Shown: positions 10,563 through 18,960 of the stretch, piece by piece
Layout of the letters: each line of letters begins with the position of its first letter
Position numbering within the stretch: position 1 is the first letter of the stretch
From: Hydrogenophilus sp.
Lineage (GTDB): Bacteria > Pseudomonadota > Gammaproteobacteria > Burkholderiales > Thiobacillaceae
Direction: 5' to 3'
Assembly (NCBI GenBank): GCA_020725195.1
Contig: DYFL01000005.1
Coordinates: 1 to 48,512, forward strand
Length of the DNA stretch: 48,512 nucleotides
The notes under the pieces: generated by a model
Databases searched by the model: none
What the model was told of the DNA's origin: nothing
Seen by the model: only the letters and a program-made list of their open reading frames with translations
Made by a program: the position numbers and the translations under genes

Positions 10563-11588
10563 TCAGGCCGCGATGCGCTCGGCGGCCGGGCCTTCGGCGT
10601 AGAGCAGGCGGCAGCTGCGCTCGGCGGTGCGCCGGAAGAACGCGTTGACCGCCTCGATCTGCTCCCGGGTGGTCTCCAGCCGGTTCATGGCGTGGCGGAA
10701 GCCCGCGGAGTCGGCGAGGCCCCGGGTGTACCAGGCGATGTGCTTGCGCGCCATGCGCACCCCGGTCTCCTCGCCGTAGAAGCGGTAGAGCTCGTCCAGG
10801 TGCCCGAGCAGCAGCCCGTGGATCTCGCCCACCTCCGGTGCGGGCAGGGTCTCGCCGGTCTCGAGGAAGTGCGCGATCTCGCGGAAGATCCAGGGCCGGC
10901 CCTGGGCGGCGCGGCCGATCATGACGGCGTCCGCCCCGGTGTGGTCGAGCACGTGTTTCGCCTTCGCCGGGCTGGTGATGTCGCCGTTGGCGATCACCGG
11001 GATGGCCGCGGCGGCCTTCAGCGTCCGGATGGTGTCGTACTCCGCCTCGCCGGAGTAGCCGCAGGCTCGGGTGCGGCCGTGCACGGCCAGGGCCTGGACG
11101 CCGGAGGCCTCGGCGATCTTCAGGATCGCGAGGGCGTTGCGGCTGGACTTGTCCCAGCCGGTGCGGATCTTGAGCGTGACCGGCACCCCGGGCACCGCCC
11201 CGACCACGGCCTCCAGGATGCGCGCCACCAGGGGCTCGTCCTGCAGCAGGGCGGAGCCCGCCATCACGTTGCACACCTTCTTGGCCGGGCAGCCCATGTT
11301 GATGTCGATGATCTGGGCGCCGCGGTCCACGTTGCGGCGTGCGGCCTCGGCCATCATCCCGGGGTCGGCGCCGGCGATCTGCACGCTGACGGGCTCCGCC
11401 TCCCCCTCGTGGTTCGCCCGGCGCCGGGTCTTGGCCGAGCCGTAGAGCAGCGAGTTGGAGGTCACCATCTCGGACACCGCCATGCCCGCCCCCAGGCGCT
11501 TGCACAGCTGGCGAAACGGCCGGTCGGTCACCCCCGCCATGGGGGCGACGACAAGGTTGTTCTTGAGCTGGTGGGGCCCGATGCGCAT
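10563..11588 (-). CDS. dusB: tRNA-dihydrouridine synthase B
   Basis: FMN- and NADPH-dependent enzyme reducing uridines in the tRNA D-loop. 341 residues, normal length. Motifs are VVAPMAGVTDRPFR at the N-terminal barrel strand, DINMGCPAKKVCN with the catalytic cysteine, KIRTGWD, VHGRTR and NGDI. First gene of the dusB-fis unit, divergent from lnt across a 104-base gap that should hold both promoters, though I see no clear consensus there. Confidence 0.96.
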   Translation of the reverse strand: MRIGPHQLKNNLVVAPMAGVTDRPFRQLCKRLGAGMAVSEMVTSNSLLYGSAKTRRRANHEGEAEPVSVQIAGADPGMMAEAARRNVDRGAQIIDINMGCPAKKVCNVMAGSALLQDEPLVARILEAVVGAVPGVPVTLKIRTGWDKSSRNALAILKIAEASGVQALAVHGRTRACGYSGEAEYDTIRTLKAAAAIPVIANGDITSPAKAKHVLDHTGADAVMIGRAAQGRPWIFREIAHFLETGETLPAPEVGEIHGLLLGHLDELYRFYGEETGVRMARKHIAWYTRGLADSAGFRHAMNRLETTREQIEAVNAFFRRTAERSCRLLYAEGPAAERIAA

Positions 11589-11692
11589 TGCCTGGGAGGA
11601 CGGCGTGGTGAAAAAGGGGGCACGAATTGTAACCCAAAGCCACCCGGCGCGAAGTTACACTTGCACCCCCGCCCCTCACCTCGCGCCGCCGC

Positions 11693-13303
11693 TTGCTGCA
11701 CCGCCTCCGCTTCCTCCTGCCGCTGCTGGCGCCCGCCGCGCTGGGCGCGCTGTCCGTGGCGGGCTTCGCGCCCTGGGCCTGGTACGGCCTGCCCATCCTC
11801 GCCCTGGCCGGTCTCTTCTGGCTGGCGCGGGCGGACTACCCCCGGGCCGCCTTCCGCAAGGGCTACGCCTTCGGCCTGGGCTGGTTCGGCGCGGGGGTGT
11901 CCTGGGTCTACGTCAGCCTGCACGACTTCGGCATGATGCCCGCGCCCCTGGCGGTCGTCGCCACGGCGCTCTTCTGCGCCTTCCTCGCCCTGTTCCCGGC
12001 GCTGTCCCTGGCCCTCGCCGCGCGCCTCGCCCCGCCGGGCGGCTGGCGCTGGCTCGCCGCCGCCCCCGCCGCCTGGGTGCTCCTGGAGTGGACGCGGGGC
12101 TGGATCTTCACGGGCTTCCCCTGGCAGGCCCTGGGCTATGCCCAGATCCCCGCCAGCCCCCTGGCGGGCTACGCGCCCCTGCTCGGCGTCTACGGGGTGT
12201 CCTGGCTGGCGGCGCTCAGCGCCGGGGCCCTCGCCCTGGTGGGGGCGCCCCCGCATCGGGGTCCGGGGCGGGCTTCAGGCGTGAAGCGGCGCTTCGCTTC
12301 GCGGCGCCTGTCCCCGGATGGGGGGAAGCCGCTCCTGCAGGGGGGGGCGGGGGGGCGTCTCCCGCCCCTCATCTTCATCGCCCTCCTCTGGGCGGGCGGA
12401 CTCGGGCTGCAGCAGGTCGAATGGACCCGGCCCGCGGGGGCGCCGGTGACGGTGAGCCTGCTCCAGGGCAACGTCCCCCAGACCATGAAGTTCCAGCCCG
12501 AGCGCCTCGCCCAGACCCTGCTCGACTACCGGCAGCTGACCCTCGCGAGCCGCTCCCGGCTCATCGTCCTGCCGGAGACCGCCCTGCCCCTCTACCTCGA
12601 CCGGGTGCCCCGCTTCTATCTGGAGGAGCTCGCCGAACACGCCCGCGCCCAGGGCGGCGACCTGCTCGTGGGCGTGCCCGAGTCCTTGCCCGACGGGCGC
12701 TACTTCAATAGCGTGGTCTCCCTCGGCACCGCCCCGACCCAGACCTACCGCAAGCAGCACCTCGTGCCCTTCGGCGAGTTCGTGCCGCCGGGCTTCGGCT
12801 GGATCGTCGAGTTCCTCGATATCCCCCTGTCCGACTTCTCCCGCGGCGAGACGGTGCAGGCGCCCTTCGAGGTGGCGGGCCAGCGGGTGGCGGTGAACAT
12901 CTGCTACGAGGACGCCTTCGGCGAGGAGCTCATCCGGGCGCTGCCCGCCGCCACCCTGCTCGTCAACGTGAGCAACGACGCCTGGTTCGGCGACTCCTTC
13001 GCGCCCTGGCAGCACCTGCAGCTCGCCCAGGCGCGGGCCCTGGAGACCGGGCGCCCCATGCTGCGCGCGAACAACACCGGCATCACCGCGGTCATCGACC
13101 CCCGCGGCCGGGTCACGGCCCGGCTCCCGCCCTTCACCCAGGGCGCGCTGCACGCCGAGGTCCGGGGCTACGCGGGGCTCACCCCCTACGCCCGCTGGGG
13201 CAACGCCCCGGCGGTCGCCCTGGCCCTGGCCGCGCTCGCCGCCGCGGTCTGGGCGGCACGCCGGGGAAGGACCGCGTACCGAGCAGCGAGTACCGAGTCA
13301 TGA
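11693..13303 (+). CDS. lnt: Apolipoprotein N-acyltransferase
   Basis: Inner-membrane enzyme that N-acylates the terminal cysteine of outer-membrane lipoproteins, the last step of lipoprotein maturation. The N-terminal half is a run of hydrophobic segments followed by a periplasmic nitrilase-like domain. The Glu-Lys-Cys triad is visible in VLPETALP, YRKQHLVPFGEFVP and NICYEDAFG. The chosen start is TTG at 11693, giving the expected short N-terminus before the first membrane segment. An unusual hydrophilic segment of about 35 residues near residue 190-220 interrupts the membrane/periplasm boundary and looks inserted (see the repeat there). The last eight residues are encoded by the left arm of a heptamer hairpin. 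Confidence 0.95.
   Translation: MLHRLRFLLPLLAPAALGALSVAGFAPWAWYGLPILALAGLFWLARADYPRAAFRKGYAFGLGWFGAGVSWVYVSLHDFGMMPAPLAVVATALFCAFLALFPALSLALAARLAPPGGWRWLAAAPAAWVLLEWTRGWIFTGFPWQALGYAQIPASPLAGYAPLLGVYGVSWLAALSAGALALVGAPPHRGPGRASGVKRRFASRRLSPDGGKPLLQGGAGGRLPPLIFIALLWAGGLGLQQVEWTRPAGAPVTVSLLQGNVPQTMKFQPERLAQTLLDYRQLTLASRSRLIVLPETALPLYLDRVPRFYLEELAEHARAQGGDLLVGVPESLPDGRYFNSVVSLGTAPTQTYRKQHLVPFGEFVPPGFGWIVEFLDIPLSDFSRGETVQAPFEVAGQRVAVNICYEDAFGEELIRALPAATLLVNVSNDAWFGDSFAPWQHLQLAQARALETGRPMLRANNTGITAVIDPRGRVTARLPPFTQGALHAEVRGYAGLTPYARWGNAPAVALALAALAAAVWAARRGRTAYRAASTES
12255..12350. repeat. Probable in-frame palindromic insertion inside lnt
   Basis: This stretch of lnt is packed with short inverted repeats: GCTTCA/TGAAGC at 12272-12287, an AGGCG/CGCCT pair enclosing a GCG-rich core, and TCCCC/GGGGGA. 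It encodes a basic hydrophilic run containing SGVKRRFASRRLSPDGGKP, which is unlike Lnt membrane or catalytic regions. The frame is kept on both sides. I infer a mobile palindromic element tolerated in a loop; no second copy is seen in this window. Confidence 0.5.
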
Positions 13304-13353
13304 TGGGCATCGCGCCTTATTACTCGGCACTCGGTACCCGCTACTCGGTACTA
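13276..13353. repeat. Heptamer hairpin (ACCGAGT) at lnt 3' end
   Basis: Left arm: imperfect ACCGAGC, AGCGAGT, ACCGAGT units at about 13276-13299. Right arm: complementary ACTCGGC, ACTCGGT and CTACTCGGTA units at 13320-13353. The left arm overlaps the final codons of lnt, and the right arm ends just before the senB start, so the hairpin separates lnt from the selenoneine genes. Confidence 0.8.
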
Positions 13354-13361
13354 TAAAAAAA

Positions 13362-14318
13362 ATGCACATCGCCCTCGTCACCCCCTACCTGCCCGCCGCC
13401 CGCAACGGCAACGCCCATACCGCCGTGCGCTGGGCCCGCTTCCTGCGCGCCGCGGGGCACAGGGTGGACCTGGCCCTGGAGTGGGACGGGGCGCCCGCCG
13501 ACGCGATGGTCGCCTTGCATGCGCGACGCTCGGCGGCCTCGATCCGGCGCTTTGCCGCGCGCCATCCCGGGCGGCCGCTCGTCGTGGTGCTCACCGGCAC
13601 CGACCTCTACCGCGACATCTGCACGGATGCCGAGGCGCAGGCGTCGCTGGCCCTGGCGCACCGGCTGGTGGTGCTGCAGGAGCGCGGGCTGGACGAGCTG
13701 GCGCCCGAGCAGGGGGCCAAGGCGCGGGTGATCTACCAGTCGGCGCCGCGCCTCAAGCCCCGGTCGCGCCCCGTCCAGCACTTCGAGGTCTGCGTGGTGG
13801 CCCACCTGCGCGAGGAGAAGGACCCCTTCCGCGCCGCCTATGCCACGGCGCGGCTGCCGCCGGCCTCGCGCATCCGGGTGCGGCACCTGGGCGAGGCCCT
13901 GAGCCCCGAGATGGCCGCCGAGGCGCGCCGCTGCGCCGCGGCCTACCCGCGCTGGCACTGGCTCGGCGGGCTGGGCCACGGCGCGGCGCGGCAGCGCATC
14001 GCGCGCTCGCACCTCATGGTGAACTCCTCGCGCATGGAGGGCGGGGCGCACGTGATCCTGGAGGCGGTCACCGCCGGCGTGCCGGTGCTCGCCTCGCGCA
14101 TTCCGGGCAACGAGGGCATGCTCGGGTTAGACTATGCGGGTTATTTCCCCCTCGGTGACGAGGGCGCCCTGGCGCAGCTCATGCGGCGGGCGGAAGTCGA
14201 CGCGGCCTTCTATGGCGGACTGATGCGACAATGCGCGGCGCGCTCGCCGCTGTTCGAACCGGCCCGGGAACGCGCGGCCGTGCAGGACCTGATCATCGAG
14301 GCAAGCAGACAGACATGA
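13362..14318 (+). CDS. senB: Selenosugar synthase SenB (glycosyltransferase)
   Basis: Recognised as the SenB type of GT4-like glycosyltransferase, which uses selenophosphate and a UDP-sugar to make a selenosugar for selenoneine synthesis. 318 residues, usual length. The N-terminus MHIALVTPYLPAARNGNAHT, then VVVLTGTDLYRDI, VVAHLREEKDPFRAA and the C-terminal EGGAHVILEAVTAGVPVLAS nucleotide-sugar region all match. Its stop overlaps the selD start (ATGA), giving tight coupling to the selenophosphate source. The assignment rests on motif recognition plus the neighbouring selD, senA and egtD. The start lacks a good ribosome site (an A-rich run precedes ATG). Confidence 0.88.
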   Translation: MHIALVTPYLPAARNGNAHTAVRWARFLRAAGHRVDLALEWDGAPADAMVALHARRSAASIRRFAARHPGRPLVVVLTGTDLYRDICTDAEAQASLALAHRLVVLQERGLDELAPEQGAKARVIYQSAPRLKPRSRPVQHFEVCVVAHLREEKDPFRAAYATARLPPASRIRVRHLGEALSPEMAAEARRCAAAYPRWHWLGGLGHGAARQRIARSHLMVNSSRMEGGAHVILEAVTAGVPVLASRIPGNEGMLGLDYAGYFPLGDEGALAQLMRRAEVDAAFYGGLMRQCAARSPLFEPARERAAVQDLIIEASRQT

Positions 14319-15388
14319 CCCAACCCACCCTGAACGCGCCCATCCGGCTCACCCAGCTCTCCCACGGCGGCGGCTGCGGCTGCAAGATCGCGCCGGCGGT
14401 GCTGCAGCAGATCCTCGCCGATACCCCGTTCACCACCCATGTGGCGGCGGCCTTCCCCGACCTCATGGTGGGCATCGAACACGCCGACGACGCGGCGGTC
14501 TACCGGCTCAACGAGCACCAGGCGGTGGTGGCGACCACCGACTTCTTCATGCCCATCGTCGACGACCCCTACCAGTTCGGCCGCATCGCCGCGACCAACG
14601 CCCTGTCCGACGTCTATTCCATGGGCGGCCGGCCGCTCTTCGCCCTGGCCATCGTGGGCATGCCGGTGGACAAGCTGCCGCACGAGGTCATCCGCCAGAT
14701 CCTCGCCGGCGGCGAGGCGGTGTGCCGCGCGGCGGGCATCCCCATCGCCGGCGGCCACTCCATCGATGCGCCCGAGCCCATCTACGGCCTGGTGGGCATC
14801 GGCGTGGTGGACCCGAAGCGGGTGTGCCGCAACGCCGATGGCCAGGACGGCGACGTGCTCGTCCTGGGCAAGGGCCTGGGCGTGGGCATCTACAGCGCGG
14901 CCCTGAAGAAGGGCGCGCTCTCGCCCGCGGGCTACGAGGCCATGATCGACTCCACCACCCAGCTCAACACCGCGGGGGCGGAGCTCGCGCAGATCGACGG
15001 CGTGCACGCCATGACCGACGTCACCGGCTTCGGCCTCCTGGGCCATGCCCTGGAGATCACCCGTGCCTCCCGGCTCGACGCGCGCATCCGCCTCGGCCGC
15101 CTGCCGGTGCTGCCCGAGGTGCTGGAGCTCGCCGCCGCCGGCCACGTCACCGGCGCGGGCCGGCGCAACTGGGCGGGCTACGGCCAGGAGGTTGCGCTCT
15201 TTGACGGCATCGCGGACGCGGAGCACGCCGTGCTCACCGATCCCCAGACCAGCGGCGGGCTGCTGGTATCCTGTGCCGAAGCTGTGGTGGAGGAGGTGCT
15301 GCACACCTTCCGCCTGCACGGCTTCGCGCGGGCCGCCGCCATCGGCCGCCTGGAGGCGGGCGCGGGGAGGGTGCTCGTCGAGCGCTGA
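14315..15388 (+). CDS. selD: Selenide, water dikinase
   Basis: Makes selenophosphate from selenide and ATP, the reactive selenium donor. Start taken at ATG 14315, where it overlaps the senB stop by ATGA; an upstream in-frame ATG inside senB would add a non-homologous leader. The protein is 357 residues. The active-site segment SHGGGCGCKIAP carries Cys, not selenocysteine (C21 and K24 correspond to E. coli C17 and K20). IEHADDAAVY, GGRPLFALAIVGMP, GGHSID and TDVTGFGLLGHALE are typical. No selA, selB or selC is in this window, so a local role in selenoneine synthesis is likely; wider roles cannot be judged here. Confidence 0.97.
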   Translation: MTQPTLNAPIRLTQLSHGGGCGCKIAPAVLQQILADTPFTTHVAAAFPDLMVGIEHADDAAVYRLNEHQAVVATTDFFMPIVDDPYQFGRIAATNALSDVYSMGGRPLFALAIVGMPVDKLPHEVIRQILAGGEAVCRAAGIPIAGGHSIDAPEPIYGLVGIGVVDPKRVCRNADGQDGDVLVLGKGLGVGIYSAALKKGALSPAGYEAMIDSTTQLNTAGAELAQIDGVHAMTDVTGFGLLGHALEITRASRLDARIRLGRLPVLPEVLELAAAGHVTGAGRRNWAGYGQEVALFDGIADAEHAVLTDPQTSGGLLVSCAEAVVEEVLHTFRLHGFARAAAIGRLEAGAGRVLVER

Positions 15389-15429
15389 GACGCGGGAGGC
15401 AAGCCCGCGGATATCTTGTTGGAAGAGCT

Positions 15430-16698
15430 ATGAAACGTTTGGACGACTACCGGCTGAGCTTCCCCGGACAGGGGCGCGGCGGCCGCAACGAATTCGTGCC
15501 CATCATGATCGGCGGCATGGGCGTGGACATCTCCACCTCGGACATGGCCCTGGAGGCCGCGCGCCTGGGCGGCATCGGCCACATCTCGGACGCCATGGTG
15601 CCCACCGTGTCCGACCGCCGCTTCAAGACCGATTACGTCAAGGAGCGGCTGAAGAAGTACAAGTCCGTGCGCGAGTCGGCCAACAAGCTGGAGGCCCAGT
15701 TCGACCTGGGGGCGCTGGCAGAGGCCCAGAAGCGCTTCGTGAGCGCCGCCATGGAGGCCAAGCGCGGGCCGGGGCTTATCTTCATCAACTGCATGGAAAA
15801 GCTGGGCATGAACGCGCCCAAGGCCACCCTGCGCGAGCGCCTCATCGCCGCCCTGGACGCCGGCATCGACGGCATCACGCTCTCCGCCGGCCTGCACCTG
15901 GGATCCTTCGCGCTCATCGCCGACCACCCGCGCTTTCGCGACGCGCGGCTCGGCATCATCGTCTCCTCGGCGCGCGCCCTGCAGCTCTTCCTGCGCAAGA
16001 ACTCGGGCCTCGACCGCCTGCCCGACTACGTGGTGGTCGAGGGGCCGCTCGCCGGCGGCCACCTGGGCTTCGGCATGGACTGGGCGAAGTACGACCTGAG
16101 GACCCTCGTGGCCGAGGTGCTCGCCTTCATGAAGGAGAACCACCTCGGGCACATCCCGGTGCTCGCCGCCGGCGGCGTCTTCACCGGCTCGGATGCAGTG
16201 GGCTACCTGGACATGGGCTGCGGCGGGGTGCAGGTCGCCACCCGCTTCACCGTCACCCGCGAGTGCGGCCTGCCCGACGCCGTGAAGCAGGAGTACTTCA
16301 AGGCCAACGAGGAGGACATCGAGGTCAACACCCTCTCGCCCACCGGCTACCCCATGCGCATGCTCAGGAACTCGCCGGCCATCGGCTCGGGGATCAAGCC
16401 CAACTGCGAGTCCTACGGATATCTGCTCGACAGCAAGGGCCACTGCGACTACATCGACGCCTACAACCGCGAGCTCGCGCGCGTCGGCGACGAGGGCAAG
16501 GTCCGCGTCTACGACAAGACCTGCCTGTGCACCCACATGCGCAAGTTCCAGTGCTGGACCTGCGGCCACTACACCTACCGCCTCAAGGACACCTCGCGGC
16601 GCAACGCCGACGGCAGCTACGCGCTGCTCACCACCGAGCACGTCTTCCGCGACTACCAGTTCAGCACCGAGCACCAGGTCCTGCTGCCGGCGGCCTGA
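15430..16698 (+). CDS. Nitronate monooxygenase-family flavoprotein with C-terminal Cys cluster
   Basis: A 422-residue TIM-barrel FMN protein of the nitronate monooxygenase/2-nitropropane dioxygenase family, which oxidises alkyl nitronates in known members; the substrate here is unknown. FVPIMIGGMGVDIST at the N-terminus, VVEGPLAGGHLGFG and VLAAGGVFTGSDAV near the phosphate-binding loops and GGVQVATRFTVT support the fold. It carries a C-terminal extension with four cysteines in CLC and CWTC, like a small metal-binding site. Start ATG 15430 has a good GGAAGAG site. It follows selD by 41 bases on the same strand and converges on senA after 24 bases, so it is probably in the senB-selD transcript. 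A role in selenium metabolism is only a context-based guess. Confidence 0.8.
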   Translation: MKRLDDYRLSFPGQGRGGRNEFVPIMIGGMGVDISTSDMALEAARLGGIGHISDAMVPTVSDRRFKTDYVKERLKKYKSVRESANKLEAQFDLGALAEAQKRFVSAAMEAKRGPGLIFINCMEKLGMNAPKATLRERLIAALDAGIDGITLSAGLHLGSFALIADHPRFRDARLGIIVSSARALQLFLRKNSGLDRLPDYVVVEGPLAGGHLGFGMDWAKYDLRTLVAEVLAFMKENHLGHIPVLAAGGVFTGSDAVGYLDMGCGGVQVATRFTVTRECGLPDAVKQEYFKANEEDIEVNTLSPTGYPMRMLRNSPAIGSGIKPNCESYGYLLDSKGHCDYIDAYNRELARVGDEGKVRVYDKTCLCTHMRKFQCWTCGHYTYRLKDTSRRNADGSYALLTTEHVFRDYQFSTEHQVLLPAA

Positions 16699-16722
16699 GG
16701 CGCCGCCGTCCTGCCGTGCGGC

Positions 16723-17901
16723 TCAGCGGTCCCGCGCGGTGCGCAGCCCCGCGTAGGGGTCGCGCCGGTGGGGCAGGTAGAAGTTGCGGTAGCCCGGCCG
16801 CGCCAGGGCCGGGTCGGTGACCGGAGAGCCGCCGCGCAGCTCGCCGTGGCTGTGGAACCAGGGCTGGGAATAGGCCGCGTAGGGGTCGGGGGCGAAGCCG
16901 GGGTAGGGTGCGAAGGCATCGAGGAGCCACTCCCAGCCGAGGCCCCGGCGGAAGGCCGGGTGTTCGGCGGCGCGGCACCACTCGGCCGCACTCGGCAGGC
17001 GGCGGCCGCGCCAGGCGGCATAGGCCTCGGCCTCGAAGCGGTTGACGTGGAGGAGCGGGCGGCCGGCCGCCAGGGGCTGCCAGCGCTCGAAGCGGCGCAC
17101 CGCCCAGCCGGGGCCCTGCGGCCGCCAGTAGAGCGGGTGCCGGGCATGGGTGCGGGCGAGCCAGTCGCGGCCCGCCGCGGACCAGAGCGCCGGGCGGGCG
17201 TAGCCGCCGGCGGCGACGAACTCGGCATAGGCCCCCTCGGTCACCGGGCTCGCGTCGATCTCGAAGGCCCGTGTCGCCACCTCATGGCGCCATTTCTCGT
17301 TGTCGAAGACGAAGCCCGCCTCCGGGCCCGAGCCCAGCACCGCGGTGCCGTCGTCGAAGGCGAGCTGCCCGGGCTCCGGCGCCAGGTCCTCGGGCAGGGC
17401 CGGCGGCTCGGGCGGCGCATAGCCCAGGTTCTGCCAGGCCATCCACCAGGCCTCGATGTGCATGAGCTCGTGGTAGAGGGCGAGCTCGGCGAAGTAGGCG
17501 AGCCGCGGGTCGAGGCCCTCGCGCAGCCGCTGCGCCAGCGCCGCCAGCACCGCCGCGCCGTAGTCCCGCGCCGCCTCGGGGTCGAGCAGCGGCAGCGCCC
17601 AGCGGCTGTCGTGAGGCACGCTGCCGGAGTCGTAGAGGGCATCGCCGTTCGGCAGGCGCCCTGCGGCCAGGCTGCCGTCCGGGCGCCAGCGCAGGCACCA
17701 GCGCTCCTGGAACCAGACGATGTGGCCGTACTCCCAGAGCGGCGGGTTGAGGTGCTCGGCCTCGGGCCCCAGCCAGCCCTCCGGCGGCAGGCAGGCGACC
17801 AGCGCGTGCAGGCGCGCGCGCGCGGCCTCGAGCCGCTCGACGAGCTGCCCGGGGCTGAGGGGGCTGACGGGTTTGGGCCATTCGGCCGGCGGGCTGTCCA
17901 T
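16723..17901 (-). CDS. senA: Selenoneine synthase SenA
   Basis: EgtB-like non-haem iron enzyme that couples hercynine to the selenosugar from SenB on the way to selenoneine. 392 residues. The N-terminal DinB-like part supplies the expected three-histidine iron site: H60 (WEYGHIVWF) and H144/H148 (YHELMHIE). The C-terminal FGE-sulfatase-like domain includes VNRFEAEAYAAWRGRRLPSA and ends with HRRDPYAGLRTARDR. The pairing with senB and selD is what separates SenA from EgtB. It is divergent from egtD across 42 bases, where a TATAGT-like box is present. An ordinary EgtB making ergothioneine is the alternative, less likely with SenB adjacent. Confidence 0.88.
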   Translation of the reverse strand: MDSPPAEWPKPVSPLSPGQLVERLEAARARLHALVACLPPEGWLGPEAEHLNPPLWEYGHIVWFQERWCLRWRPDGSLAAGRLPNGDALYDSGSVPHDSRWALPLLDPEAARDYGAAVLAALAQRLREGLDPRLAYFAELALYHELMHIEAWWMAWQNLGYAPPEPPALPEDLAPEPGQLAFDDGTAVLGSGPEAGFVFDNEKWRHEVATRAFEIDASPVTEGAYAEFVAAGGYARPALWSAAGRDWLARTHARHPLYWRPQGPGWAVRRFERWQPLAAGRPLLHVNRFEAEAYAAWRGRRLPSAAEWCRAAEHPAFRRGLGWEWLLDAFAPYPGFAPDPYAAYSQPWFHSHGELRGGSPVTDPALARPGYRNFYLPHRRDPYAGLRTARDR

Positions 17902-17943
17902 GCTTGTTTATAGTGAAAGTCCGTTTCCGGCACAGGCCCCGGC

Positions 17944-18960
17944 ATGCGCGACGTCCCCGCCACCCCCGACACGATCCCCGCCCGCGCGGGCGGGGCGCTG
18001 CGCTTCCTGGACCTGGCGCCCGCCCGGGACGGCCTGCGGGCGGACGTGCTCGCGGGCCTGCGCGCCCGGCCCAGGTCCATCCCGCCCAAGTACTTCTACG
18101 ACGCCGAGGGCGCGCGGCTCTTCGAGCGGATCTGCCGGCTGCCGGAGTACTACCTCACCCGCACCGAATACGCCCTGCTGCAGGCGCGCCTGCCCGAGAT
18201 CGCGGCCGTGGCGGGGCGGGTGGACTGCGTGATCGAGCCCGGGGCAGGGGGCTGCGGCAAGGTGCGGCTCCTGATCGAGGCCCTGCGTCCCGCCCGGGTC
18301 TACGCCCTGGACATCGCCAGCGCCCACCTCGCCCAGGCGGCCCAGGCCCTGGCCCGCGACCACCCCGGGCTCGAGGTCAGCGCCGTCGGGCTCGACTTCG
18401 TGCACGGCCTCGAGGCCCTGGCGCCGCACCTGCCCGCGGCGGGGCGGCGGCTCGTCTTCTACCCCGGCTCCAGCATCGGCAACTTCACCCCGGAGGAGGC
18501 GGTCGCGCTGCTCGGGCGCTTCCACACCCTGGCCGGGCCGGACGGCGGGCTGCTCGTCGGGGTGGACTTGAAGAAGGATCCGGAACGCCTGCACCGGGCT
18601 TACAACGACGCCCAGGGGGTGACCGCGGCCTTCAACCTCAACCTGCTCGCGCGCCTGAACCGGGAGCTCGGGGCCGACTTCGCGCCCGGGGCCTTCCGCC
18701 ACTATGCCTACTACAACCCGGTGGAAGGGCGCATCGAGATGCACCTGGTGAGCCTGGCGGCCCAGACGGTCCACGTGGCGGGCGAGCACTTCGAGTTCGC
18801 CGCGGGCGAGAGCCTGCACACGGAGAACTCCTACAAGTACCGCCCGGAGGAATTCGTCCGGCTCGCCGCCGCTGCGGGCTGGCGCCCGGCGGGGCAGTGG
18901 CTGGACGCCGAGGGCGGCTTCGCGCTGCAGTACTACGCCGCCGGGTCCGGTGTGGGCTAG
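17944..18960 (+). CDS. egtD: L-histidine N-alpha-methyltransferase
   Basis: SAM-dependent enzyme that trimethylates histidine to hercynine, the substrate of SenA or EgtB. 338 residues. Hallmarks are PPKYFYDAEGARLFERICRL, PEYYLTRTEY, the SAM loop VIEPGAGGCGKVR near residue 97, FYPGSSIGNFTPEEA with the substrate-binding Asn, and HRAYNDAQGVTAAFNLNLL. Start ATG 17944 is the first Met in frame. Divergent from senA with a 42-base shared upstream region, suggesting joint control. The 3' end overlaps the convergent reductase gene by four bases. Confidence 0.95.
   Translation: MRDVPATPDTIPARAGGALRFLDLAPARDGLRADVLAGLRARPRSIPPKYFYDAEGARLFERICRLPEYYLTRTEYALLQARLPEIAAVAGRVDCVIEPGAGGCGKVRLLIEALRPARVYALDIASAHLAQAAQALARDHPGLEVSAVGLDFVHGLEALAPHLPAAGRRLVFYPGSSIGNFTPEEAVALLGRFHTLAGPDGGLLVGVDLKKDPERLHRAYNDAQGVTAAFNLNLLARLNRELGADFAPGAFRHYAYYNPVEGRIEMHLVSLAAQTVHVAGEHFEFAAGESLHTENSYKYRPEEFVRLAAAAGWRPAGQWLDAEGGFALQYYAAGSGVG

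Noticed and set aside
10294-11796. A 500-residue fusion including Fis
   Set aside because: Only the last 80 residues resemble Fis; the rest lies in the wrong frame over dusB. The ATG at 10536 with an AGGGAA site gives the normal protein.
12255-12350. Frameshift or assembly error in lnt
   Set aside because: The frame is continuous and both sides are clearly Lnt, so an in-frame insertion explains the odd segment better.
14375-14386. Possible selenocysteine codon in selD
   Set aside because: The active-site position reads as Cys (tgc) in GGGCGCK; there is no in-frame TGA and no SECIS-like need.
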